Assembly (NCBI GenBank): GCA_028274465.1
Contig: CM051458.1
Coordinates: 17,437,566-17,501,565 of the forward strand
Reading direction: 5' to 3'
DNA from: Plantago ovata
Lineage: Eukaryota > Streptophyta > Magnoliopsida > Lamiales > Plantaginaceae
Length of the DNA: 64,000 nucleotides
Within the stretch, counting starts at the first letter, position 1. Every line of letters starts with the position of its first letter. The position numbers and the translations under genes were made by a program. Of the stretch, positions 30,085 through 41,123 are shown piece after piece. The notes under the pieces were generated by a model. The model was given only the letters and a program-made list of their open reading frames with translations. It had not been told where the DNA came from and searched no databases.

Positions 30085-30956
30085 ATGCCACAAAGGGAGA
30101 GTAGCACTCCCGTTTGGCTACTATGAAGTATTGGAGGGGGATCGATTACAACCATGTCAAGGAGAGTGATCTCGTTAGAGGTGCGTTCGAGCCACGGGCT
30201 ACTGCAACAACGTCGCGGTTTATCCAAGAGGAAGAGAGAGAATCTACATGGAGTAAGGACTCCTATGCCTATTCATGCACCACCGAAGGGACAGAAACAA
30301 TTATTACGTTAGCAATCTATCACAAGGACTGCAAAGTTCGAGTGAATAGGAAGGCACCAGGACAATCTCACCACAACGGATTCAGTCTTGAGTCGACAGT
30401 GGCTAGAAGGTTCCGAAGCGCTAGCTTGGTTCCAAAACATAATGACATGGGTGCCCAGCCCCTCTTAGGGGTGCCCCTTCACTGCCTCTAAAGGGAGCAT
30501 CATATAGACATCGGGGGCATCAACCGTAGAGAATGTGGTCGACATCGGAAAAAATGGAAGAAAACCTCTGCGTATCCGAGCAGCTTACTGTAACCTCCTC
30601 GAGGTGTAAAACATTGGAGGGGGAGGCTCTGATCCACTTCTCTTTCCCCTTCAACAGTTCACAACCTATTGGAGGGCTACAGGATGGACGATCCCATAAC
30701 AGCGGCGGCTAATCTTGAGGATTCTCTTCGACGATGCAACTCTACTGGTGGCGATGGTGATGACAGTAGTGACAATGAAGACCATACGGACAATGATGAT
30801 ACAGATGGAGGAGTTGTTCCTATCCGGTCTATTAATGGAACTACCGCCCCTACCACAAGCCCTGATGATCACCTATAAGGCTCCCAGAGCAGTCCCAATA
30901 ACTTACAAGCAGCATACTCAGCCGACCGAGGCCAAACCAGGCGGTAACATCTAGTA
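30085..30956 (+). pseudogene. Decayed region at the env-like position of outer A
   Basis: Follows the predicted splice acceptor. The first ATG opens only 13 codons. Two frames inside stay open a little longer: 30114-30491 (125 codons; MKYWRGIDYNHVKESD..., unrecognised) and 30669-30878 (69 codons; acidic, Asp/Asn-rich). I cannot align either to the intact env-like ORF at 7242. Most likely a degraded env-like gene; alternatively unrelated filler sequence. Confidence 0.35.
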
Positions 30957-32478
30957 TCATATCTTATTTCCTCATTTTCTTACTGCTAGGGACTAGCATT
31001 AAATTCATGAGGGGGGATGGGATTTAAGTGAACTAGAGTTGTTAGTTTGGAGCTTGCCATTGATGGTTTAGAGCTTGGAATTGGTAGGTTGAGTATAGTA
31101 CTTGCATGTTTTATCCGTCTACATTTGCATTTGCACGTTTACTGCTTTCTTAATTTTTAGGTTGCATTCACTACATTCATCCTAGGATAGTCTTGCATGT
31201 TTTTACGTGGAGTTTACTGGCAAATTTTTTTGAACTTTTTTATTGGGTAGATCAACTAATTATGCCATTAATCATATGCTTCATCTCTATGAATTTGTTT
31301 GAGGTTTTTCTCGCTTGGCTTGTCACATTTATGTATTGCACTTAGTTAAGCTTGGTAGTCTCGACATCACTTAGTGGTGTTTTCTCTACTGCGGTTCACG
31401 AAGGCCTTTATAATAGGATGATGCATGTTAAGGTCTTATGGTTGTTTTCCCGAGTAATTATGTACCTAAGAGGCAACGAGTCTTCACCATGCTTTGAGAT
31501 TGCTAAATGCCTAGGAAGGAGGTAGTGTGAGGTTGTGTGATCCTTTGTTTGCAACCTATTCTTTCGAATAGGTTTGGGGAGGAGGTTACACTATCATTAG
31601 ACTTGTTTTTCATTTTTCAATTCTGTGTTGTGAGTTTATTTTTCCTTTCTCGTAAATTTTGTACTCCAACCTATTCTTTCGAATAGGTTTTGGGAAGTCG
31701 TTTGTGAGTCATTTTGTTTCTTTTTCGTTATGCTACTGCTGGCTAAAAATAAATTCGAAAAAAAGAAAAGAAAAATTCCAGAAAAAGAAAAAAAACTGGA
31801 AAAGAAAAAAAAGAAGAAGAAAAAACAGACCCCAAAAAAGCAAAGAAGGGTCCAAAAAAAAGAAAGCCAAATAGCAGATTAGCAAAGTGTTGTGTCTCAT
31901 TTTCCAATTCTCGTAATGTTCGTAATCGTGTTGTAATTTTCTATTTTTTGTCTTTTGTTTTTGAGTGTCATCTGTTCTAGACCACCCTCGTCCTGCCATT
32001 CAGGAAGTGGTGAATAGCTTAAGACTTTGCTTGAGAGATTGGTAGAATAGGGGAGTGTTATCTTTTTAGGGAACCCTCCTTCGTTTGATGAGAGCCAGTA
32101 CTGGTTCGACCTCATTGAGGAAAAGTCTTAACTTGGTGAACAGCAGTAAGTCCTCAGTTTCATAGGCACGAGACAACCATTCGTATCTTAACATGTTTCA
32201 TTACGTCGTCACTGACTAGGTCCAGGTAGAGAATGTTACGAGAGACTATCTTGTCTTAACATAAGTGCTTATGTGGATGTGTATGAGTCAATCGAGGCAT
32301 TCTTCAACCTATATTCATGTTTTGATTTATATGGTTCTTGTTCATATGTTTTTTGATAGATTCAGTAGATTAGTTCATTTCATTTGGCATGAGACTCCAT
32401 TTTTTGTGTTGCATTGTTTTTTGCATTAGAGTCTAGCTTAGTTGCTTGAGGACAAACAAAGGTTCGGTTTGGGGAGTT
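30957..32478 (+). other. 3' UTR of outer A element
   Basis: No genes. Related to the B 3' UTR over much of its length. Stem-loops CCTATTC-TTTC-GAATAGG at 31555-31572 and 31670-31687, the first followed by TTTGGGGAGGAGG. An A/G-only stretch lies at about 31740-31870. PPT GGTTTGGGGAGTT-like at 32464-32478. Confidence 0.8.
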
Positions 32479-33678
32479 TGATGAATGTGTATTTTACACT
32501 TTCATTTGAGTCTTTTTCACCTATTTTAGCTATCCTCTATGTTAATTTAGCTATATTTTAGTGCATTTTATTAGAATAGTGCCACGTTTCCCTTTAGTTT
32601 TTATTTTACAGGTTTTGGTTGAAAAACGAGGTTTTCCGGGAAATTATATTGAAGTAGACAAGGAATTGGTGTTCCAGAAGCCTAATTGGAGTATCTGAAA
32701 GATTCCGGATACGATTTGAAGTCTAGGGGCCGAATCTGGAGGCTAGAAGGTCACTAGAAGACAAAAACCGAGTTCGAAAAGGGGAAGAAATCCAAAAACG
32801 CGTCGAAAACGCGTTTTGGGCCGAAAAACACTCCTGGGCGAGTCGCCCGGGACGTGGGGCGAATCGCCCCACGCCAGGCGAATCGCCCGGTGTGTGGGGC
32901 CCTTCGCCCCACACAATTCGAAAGACTATATATAGTTGCTCAGTTTTCTCCGTTTTTCATACTTTTCCAGACCTTTTCTCTCACCTTTCTCTGTAGTTTT
33001 AGGTAGGAATTTCCCAGAGCCTGTTCTGGGGGTTCTTAGCTTAGGAGGTACTTTTTCTTAGCAGTTTGGAGCTTGTAAGATCGCGATTCTTCGGAGATTG
33101 ACAACCTTCGGTAACATTGTCTCTTACAGTTTTTCTATTTATATTTATATATTTTTCATCATGTTTTCATTCATTCGTGGTATGATTTCTGTTGATTGCA
33201 TGACAACTATGAGTAGCTAAACTTCTCGTTGGTGATAGTATGTGATTTCTTAGCGAATGGTTGATAATTATGCTAATGGCTATATCGCGCATTATACTCT
33301 GAGTTATTGCTTTATTTCTTTGATCTATCTAAATCTATATCTTCGTAGGGTTGAATAATTACGGAACACAATTGGACAATTCATTGATCAAAGATCTCCA
33401 TGCAAGACCGAGAAATTTATGCATGATTATTAACCCGTTATGCTTTGAATGACCATACTATCATCAATCTCCATTATATGTTAAGAAAAAACCTCTGCTA
33501 AGTCGTTTGCTGTTTTATATTCTTAAGTTAGATTTGATAAAGCTAGTTATAGTCCTTAGAGATCGACACTCAAGGTTATTCTACTGCTACACTACGGTTT
33601 TCGTTGAAGTTGTGAATTGCCTTTGGCTAAATATAAATTTATTTGATTAATTAGAATCTGACAAATTCCGGTTCATCA
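32479..33678 (+). repeat. 3' LTR of outer family A element
   Basis: TGATGAATGTGTATTTTACAC right after the PPT; ends ..CCGGTTCATCA. U3 palindromes 32832-32910, TATA 32927-32934. It is followed by TTAAC and element D coding sequence. Confidence 0.94.
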
Positions 33679-34878
33679 TTAACTTGAGCTGAGTCTAGGG
33701 TCTTACTAACATAGTAAATCACATGATACTGATTATCTATCTTTTGGCACAAGACTGTCCCCATAGCAAAATTTGAGGCATCACACATTATCTCGAAAGA
33801 AGTTTCCAATTAGGTGGCACAACTATAGGAGCAGTGATTAATCTGACCTTTAGTGTGTTAAAGGCTTCTAAGCAATCTTTAGAAAAATGGAAAATCACAT
33901 CTTTTGCAAGAAAGTTGCTTAATTGTTTTGCAATTTTCGAAAAATCTTTGATAAACGTCCTATGCAATCCTACATGACCAAGAAAAGACTGAAGTTCTTT
34001 GACACAAGTGGGTGGGGGAAGTTTCTCAATTATTTCTATCTTAGCCTTATCTACTTCGATCCCCCATTCGGAGACCACATGTCCTAGAACAATGCATTCC
34101 CTAACCATGTAATGACTTTTCTCCAACTTAGAGTTAAATTGCATTCAATACACCTTTTGAGAACAAGATCTAATCTATGTAAGCATTCATCAAAAGAGTC
34201 ACCAAAGAGGGAAAAATCATCCATGAAAACCTCAACAAACTTAGTCACCATATCAGAAAAAATAGAAATCATGCACCTTTGAAAAGTGGCAGGGGCGTTA
34301 CATAGCCCAAATGGCATTCTCCTGTAGGCAAACGTTTCGAAAGGGCAAGTGAATGTCGTCTTCTCCTGATCCTCTGGCACAATCGGAATTTTATAGAAAC
34401 CTGACAAACCATCAAGGAAACAATAAAATTTCCGCCCCGCGAGGCGGTTTAGCATGTCATCAATAAATGGGAGAGGGAAGTGGTCTTTCTTTGTAGCGGC
34501 ATTTAATCTCCTATAGTCAATGCACATCCGCCACCCTGTGGTTTTCCTCACTGGCACTAGCTCTCCCTTTTCATTCCCTTCTACTGTAATCCCCGATTTC
34601 TTAGGCACAACGTGTACCGGGCTCACCCACCTACTATCAGCAATGGGATAGATCATATCGGCATCTAGCAATTTAATCACCTCCTTCTTCACGACTTCTT
34701 GCATGGCTGGGTTTATCCTACGCTGAGGTTGCCTAACGGGTTTGGCATCTTGTTCTAGAGTCATATTGTGCACACACCGTGTAGGGCTTATCCCCTTAAT
34801 GTCACTAATTCCCCATCCTATGGCTGCAGAATTTTCATTAAGGACTTGGACTAGCCTACCCTGTTCTACGCTAGATAG
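33679..34878 (-). pseudogene. Element D pol, part 2: RT and start of RNase H (- strand)
   Basis: Read on the - strand from 34878: SSVEQGRLVQVLNENSAAIGW, then the RT domain with WRMCIDYRRLN, FLDGLSGFYKIPI, MPFGLCNAPATFQRCM and catalytic FMDD, followed by LGHVVSEWGIEVDKAKI and the start of RNase H (CDAS...). A one-base indel near 34110 and another near 33800 shift the frame. It ends at 33679, where the outer A LTR begins. This Ty3/gypsy Athila-like RT is the only gypsy RT in the window. Its 5' half lies at 62700-64000 beyond copia C2, and the frame joins exactly once C2 and one duplicate of GATAG are ignored. Confidence 0.92.
34874..34878. other. Target-site duplication GATAG, left copy
   Basis: GATAG lies directly before the C2 5' LTR (TG at 34879). 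The partner is at 62700-62704. Confidence 0.9.
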
Positions 34879-36978
34879 TGATAGTGTATATGTCCTAGAG
34901 ACAGTCTTTATTAAGGGCATGCAGCCGTTATTAAAGGCATATATGTACTATTACACAGGTCAACGTAATATAATATATGTTTGTTGTTTGACTATTGAGT
35001 ATCGCTTTCATATTTATATTACACCAGGCATACAACATGTCATATCTCTATTCCTGTCTGTATTGATATTAAACATGTCCCCTCGGATAGATGACCGATC
35101 ACACAGATAGTGGGAGCAATGTGAGTTATCATCTATCCCAAACTCTCCCTAGTCGAGGTTCATCTCGGATGTAGGGGTCTGAATGGACCAGCTGAGACTA
35201 GTATGCGTGGAGGTTATACTTGTTAGAGCAAGTGTGAGCCGATCCCACGGCCACGGAACGGTTGTTGGACAATCAAGAAACGTTCCCATAACTACGCATA
35301 GTTGTTCGAAGGGTGATTACCGAACAATAGAAGTACCCACCGGACACTCCCGTCGATGTATACTCTACACCGAAGTGTTTATGGGAACCGGTAAGTTGTC
35401 GAAGTGATGCCAGTCGTCCTTTGGACTTACAGGACTTTATCATCACATTTGTTGCCCCATATCCTTGGTGGACCCGTCGATGTCAGCTCTGAATAAGCAG
35501 TTGACCAAGACACGATCCAGGATTATGGCTACATACAAATGGGGATGATAAGTGATTCTGTGAAGGATTCATCTCTCATGTGTAGCACAGGAGAGTACTG
35601 CTCATAGTCGTTCGTAGTTGTGATTGGTAAAACCGCTGGCCAGCGTATCAATATTATTATGATAGTCATAATAGATATTGGATTCACCATGAAACTCACT
35701 AAAGACGCCCGTGGATGTATTATTGGGATAGACACTTCATCGATCCTAGATGCATTTGAGTCCGTCAGATGAAGGGACGTTACCATCGCCGCGTTGAGCG
35801 CAACAGACTTCACAACAAAAGGGTTTGCTTTGATAAACCTCTCAAACGTCCTCATGTATTAATATTGCAAATGAAACCGTCTAGGAATTCCATTTTGCCT
35901 AGTCTAGGACTTGCTTAATACAATGAGGCCCTATGGGTCACACTATGTGGTGATTCAGCTTATCCGAATATCCTTGAAGATGGAATCGCAATTAATTTAG
36001 AATTAATTGTGATTGATGGATTATAATTGATTTGGAATTAATTATAATAATTTGTGGCTCAATTAATGATTAGGAATTATTAATTGAATTGGCTGATTAA
36101 TTGTATTTTATGTAAATACAATTAAAGATTATATTTTAGAAATATAATAGAGGTTTGATTTGAAAGGATATGTTAATTTAGAATTAATATATGCACATGG
36201 GCAAAATATGTTTGGAGTTTGAATTTCCTTAGAACTATAAGTGGGTCCCAAAATCGGGACCCACCTATCACCCTTGGGACGCGCGCACGCGCGCAGATGG
36301 AGTAGGGGAAGGAGTTCGACTCCTTCCTCTATTAGAAGTCAAGGGATAAGTTAGATTTTCCTGATTGAGTTTTAACTTGATTGAGAATGAATCTAGACTT
36401 TAATTGGTTTCCTAGTGCGATAAGAATTAGACTCTTATTCCTTTATGAAGTCTAATTGATTATTCATTATGTTTCTATTGACTACTATATATAGTAGACT
36501 ATTAGAGAGCTTTTACATGGTTGATTCAACAGAAAAATTTTAGATCATTCTTTCTACCAGTTTTATTAGAGAAAATAAAAGCTCTCCCCTACCTAAAGCA
36601 AAGCCACGCGCGCGCCACCCCTCGCCGGAGGAAAACCGCCGCCCCATCTTCTTGGCCACACAAAGAATATCCTAGCATTCTTTCGATAAGTTGTTCATCC
36701 GTGGATACCAAGGTTGAGGTTCAAGGAGCTGGAAACTGACACTTATAGTCTTGCAGATAATCAAAGTATTGCAGGTATCTTCGAATTCGACGAAGGAGAA
36801 GATTCACCGGACTATTACGAAAACTTGGTACATGTGCTTGCTTTTGGAGTATTGTAAGTCTTCTAATTGACGTGTTTAATATATATGCTATATACATGAT
36901 CAATTAACCTGCATGTTAAGAAAATTTTTAAAATTCAGTTGCGTAACCTAGGGGTAACTCTGACCGTATTTTCTTACA
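34879..36978 (+). repeat. 5' LTR of copia C2 (2.1 kb)
   Basis: TGATAGTGTATATG start, ..TTTTCTTACA end. The TATA box at 36486-36493 lies inside the palindrome CTACTATATATAGTAG. Short frames inside are repeated in the 3' LTR and are not genes. Confidence 0.95.
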
Positions 36979-37159
36979 GTGGTATCAGAGCGAGGTTAAT
37001 TGATTATGCATATACGTATATATGTTATATGATTTTGTAGTATATGTGGATGCAATTGATTCTATGATTAATTCGATTTTCAAAAGTTTTATTTTGTATA
37101 TAAATTTAGAATTTATATTTTTTCAAAAAAGAAAAATATATTATATATATGTCCGGCCG

Positions 37160-37240
37160 CCTGCGTGACGCAGGGCGCCCGCAGGCGCCGGGCGCCTGCG
37201 GCCGCAGGAAGCCTAGGGGACGGGACTCGGTCCCGTCCCC
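37160..37240 (+). repeat. Three consecutive perfect GC-rich hairpins
   Basis: CCTGCGT-G-ACGCAGG (37160-37174); an 11-bp stem CCGCAGGCGCC with one spacer base (37179-37201); an 11-bp stem GGGGACGGGAC with loop TCG (37216-37240). They lie about 170-250 bases after the PBS. Confidence 0.92.
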
Positions 37241-37243
37241 GTA

Positions 37244-37372
<129 letters not shown>

Positions 37373-37394
37373 CGGGTTGGAGCCAAAATCGAAT

Positions 37395-38766
37395 TCGTTT
37401 TTCACCAATTAAATTTGTTTAAAAAGCCTAAGAACACTTATCACTACACAAACTAGAGTGCAATGGCAAGTTGTCCCCGAGTGTCGTTCTCTCGGGACCT
37501 AACGTGGCTTTGGTTGCGGTTTTTGCTAGTAATTTCAGTCAACGAGTTCAAATGTTTAGAGAATCGCTTTCGTAGAACAAAGCAACGAGAAATCAGATTG
37601 TTGTAATCAAGTTTGGAAAACGGTTGGTGGTAGAAATCAAATACACATGCATGGGTTACGAATATGCTCACAAGTTCAGTGCGTAAAACCTTCGATCAAG
37701 TCTGCTAAGCAACTCGTCTAGGTAACTTTCAAGACACACATCATAAAAGACCACTATCAATACTTTAGAGGTGCTTGTCACTAACACCATTTATCTAGCA
37801 TGCTGCAAATCTCTAACATACAATCCTATAGCTTTCATTGACCAAGAGTTTGTCACTATACTCAATTCGAATATATTTTATAGGCAACTAAGAATCATAT
37901 GAAGGAATTTGCAGCAAGATTGAATCACAATCTCATGTAAGCATAAACATAACCCATAGCATGCATATTCTACATTCTACCACCAACACAAAGGATTTAG
38001 CTAATCATATTCATCAACATAGACATCAAATCATATGAATTGTAAATCGAATACATCAAATCAAACTACTAGACAAGAGATAATGATACAATGTTACCAC
38101 CAAGATGTCACTAATCGGTGGGTATTGATGAAAACCTCTCCGTAGATGAAACAATGGATGAAATCCTATGCCAAAACCTTTAATCCAAGCTAAAATACAA
38201 TATAATCTGAGTATTCTCTGAGTTTTGGGGCTTAGGAGCTCTCCGAAACGAAGCTACAGTTCAAAAGTCTGAAAAAAGTAACAGAAGATCAGATCTAGAA
38301 GGAAAATCCGAAAACGTAACTGCTGCCAAGCGGAGCGCTTGGCAAGCGAAGCGCTTTGGCCCTCCAAGCGCTTCGCTTGGCTGCTGTGCCAAAGCTCCTG
38401 GAAAATGAAGCGGAGCGCTTCACTATTCCAGGCGCTTAGCTTGGCTCCTGCGCAGATTTTTGTCTTCAAACTCAATCTTTTTGCCCTCGTACGGCCCTCG
38501 GGTGCCTTGGACTCATCCTTCTCGATGCTTATTGATGCTCAAACACTCACGAACAAGCCTTGGAGATCAAGGAACTTCAACGGGGCCATTTTCTATCAAA
38601 AAAGCTTGTTTTTAGCTCCAAAAACGCCACTTCGTACCTAAGTGCCTAAAAATGCAGAAAACAATAAACGTGACACTATTCTACAAAACTAACCAAAAAA
38701 CAAGGCTAAAAGATAGAAAAAGAAGGTAAAAAAGACAAGATGAACGCGTCAAAAATACGTTCATCA
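37395..38766 (-). repeat. 3' LTR of gypsy B (-), terminal bases missing
   Basis: Matches 54203-55604. On the + strand it begins at TCGTTTTTCACC instead of TGATGATGTCG. Palindrome cluster 38326-38444. Confidence 0.92.
38326..38444 (-). repeat. CCAAGCG..CGCTTGG palindrome cluster in B (-) 3' LTR
   Basis: CCAAGCGGAGCGCTTGG (38326-38342) and several further units, ending at CCAGGCGCTTAGCTTGG (38428-38444). Confidence 0.88.
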
Positions 38767-39850
38767 AACTCCCCAAACCAAACCTTTGCTTGTCCTCAAG
38801 CAACAAACTATCCTAAATGCAACACAAAAGGAGTCTCATGCCAAGTAAAGTGAACTAACCTATTGAATCTACCAAATGCTTATGAACAAAACCAAATGAG
38901 CATGACATGCAAGTAGGTTGAAGAATGCCTCGATTGCGAATATACACATTATCATGTGCACTTGGTTAAGCAAAGGAGTCTCTCGTAACATCCTCTACCT
39001 GGACCTGGTCAGTGACGACACTATGATGCATGTTATCATACTACAATTGACCCGTGCCTATGAAGCCGAAGGCTTACTACTGTTCACCAAGCAAGACTTT
39101 TCCTCAAGAGAGGGCGAACCAATACTGGCTCTCATCAAACGAAGGAGGGTTCCCTTAGAAAGATAACACTCCCCTATTCTACCCAGACTCTCAAGAATGA
39201 GCCTCTTTCAACCACTTCTTGAATAGCAAGACGAGGGTGGTCAAGAACAGGCCTTGGACAAAGGCGACACGAAACGAAAGATAGAATTTACAACTCGATA
39301 ACTTTACAAGGACAAAATATTTACATGACACTTGACACTTGACACTACGAGACCGCTTTTGTCTTGCAACGACCCTTCTTTTGCTTTTGGGTCTTATTCT
39401 TTATTTTCTTTCTTCTTTTTTTTTTTTTTTTTTCTCTTTTTTTCTTTTCGCTCTCTTTTTTTTTTTTTTCTTTTATTTTTCTCTTTCTTTTTTTTTTTTT
39501 TTTTATATATATATATAGGGGCAAGCAGCAGTACTAAGTGTCCAAAACACCTCCCCAAACCTATTCGAAAGAATAGGTTTGAGCACAAAGACGAAAAAGA
39601 AAAAGGGAAGACTCTTTTACAAGGACACCTCCCCAAACCTATTCGAAAGAATAGGTTGGGACACAAAACAAAACGAAAAAGAAAAAGGAAACTTTACAAC
39701 GACTCAAAGACGAAAGACAAGTGTAACGAAGCAACCCCCTCCCCAAACCTATTCGATAGAATAGGTCTACTACAAGGAATCACACACCTCACACTACCTC
39801 CTTCCTAGGCATTTGGCAATCTCTAATCGAGGTGAAGAACTTGTTGCCTC
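38767..39850 (-). other. 3' UTR of gypsy B (-), distal part with PPT
   Basis: The PPT complement ACTCCCCAAACCAAACC is next to the LTR. The C/T-only stretch at about 39405-39515 is the purine tract on the coding strand. Stem-loops CCTATTC/GAATAGG with PPT-like runs are at 39560-39577, 39638-39655 and 39748-39765. Cut at 39850 by the A insertion. No genes. Confidence 0.85.
39846..39850. other. Target-site duplication GCCTC, left copy
   Basis: GCCTC directly before the A array. The partner is at 51363-51367, and the B UTR sequence continues across. Confidence 0.92.
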
Positions 39851-41123
39851 TGATGGACTGAGATTTGTCAGGTCCCGGTTCAGTCAAATAAATTTGTTAT
39901 TTAGCCAAAGGCAATCCACAACTACAACTAAAACAGTAGTGTAGTAGTAGAATGACTCGAGTGTCGTTCTCTCAGGACTATACTAGCTTTATCAAATCTA
40001 ATTAAGAATATAAAACAGCAGATAGAAAGCAATAGGGGTTTTCAAGCAGATAATGGAGATTGGTGATAGTATGGTCCTTCTTAACATAATGGGTCGATAA
40101 TCATGCATAAATTCCTCGGTCTTGCATAGAGATCTTTCAATCAATCTTGTGTCTTGTTGCAAGTATTAAGCACTACGAAGATAATATGGGTCTGACTTGT
40201 GAACAACTAACGTCCTATTGTGTTCCGTAATTATTCAACACTACGAAGATAAATGGTCTGATTGGTCGACAAGTGTCCATGCGTGCATAATAACCAATAC
40301 AACATGCGAGAATTTTGGTTGCAACTGATCAACGAAATAAAGCAATGACACGGAGTATAATGCGCGATATAACCATTAGCATGATTATCTTCCCTCGCTA
40401 AGAATTCACATACTACCACCAATGATAATTTTAGCTACTCATAATAGGCATGCAATCAATAGCAATCATAGAAGAAAACATATTGAAAGAAGAATAAAAT
40501 AAGTAGATAAAAACTATAAGATACAAAGTTACCGAAGGTTGTCAATCTCCGGATGATTGCGATCCTACGCGCTCCAATCTGCTATGAAAAAGTATACCCT
40601 AAGCTATGGAACTCCCAGGACAGGCCCCGGGAAGTTCCTTCCTAAAACTATAGAGAGAGGTGAGAAAGTAGGCTTGGAAAGATATGATTTTCGGAGAAAA
40701 ACTGAGCTCTATATATAGGCCCCGAAATTGCCCGCGGCGGTTCGCCCCAGGATTCTGGCGGTTCGCCCCACAGTGTAAACGCGGAATCCGCGTTTTCGAC
40801 GCGGTTTTGGATTTCTTCACCTTTTCGGACTCGGTTTCAGACTTCTAATGGCCTTCTAACCTCCAGATTTGACCCCTAGACTCCAAATCCTATCCGGAAA
40901 CCTTCAGATACTCCAAATAGGCTTCTGGAACACCAATTCCTTGTAGACTTCAATATAAATGCCCGTAAATCTCCGAATTTCAACCAAAACCTGTAAAATA
41001 AAATCTAAAGGGAAACGTGACACTATTCTAATAAAATGTACTAAAATATAGCTAAATTAACATAGAGGATAGCTAAATTAGGTGAAAAAGACTCGAATGA
41101 AAGTGTAAAATAAACATTCATCA
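39851..41123 (-). repeat. 3' LTR of three-LTR A element (1273 bp)
   Basis: + strand TGATGGACTGAG...AACATTCATCA. TATA (complement) 40710-40717. U3 palindromes 40728-40771. Confidence 0.95.

Larger units (their letters stand above)
14495..33678 (+). mobile_element. Outer family A element with nested inner-subfamily array
   Basis: The LTRs 14495-15691 and 32479-33678 share the same subfamily traits: U3 cluster with CCCGGGCGA and GGGGCGAATCGCCCC, and the ending ..ACAAATTCCGGTTCATCA. The 3' LTR is preceded by a proper PPT. The right flank TTAAC enters element D RNase H. The left flank is the remnant described at 13224-14494, so no target duplication can be shown. Interior: gag up to 17348, inner array, outer-type PR from about 28585, UTR and env position. 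Confidence 0.75.

Noticed and set aside
35183..36739. Short frames inside the C2 LTRs (also 60637-62460)
   Set aside because: They lie in LTR U3/R/U5, are small, differ by stops between the two LTRs and match no family.
39332..39808. Phe-rich and Lys-rich frames of up to 158 codons
   Set aside because: Product of the C/T or A/G tract; the same occurs at 41544-41981 and 46663-47084.
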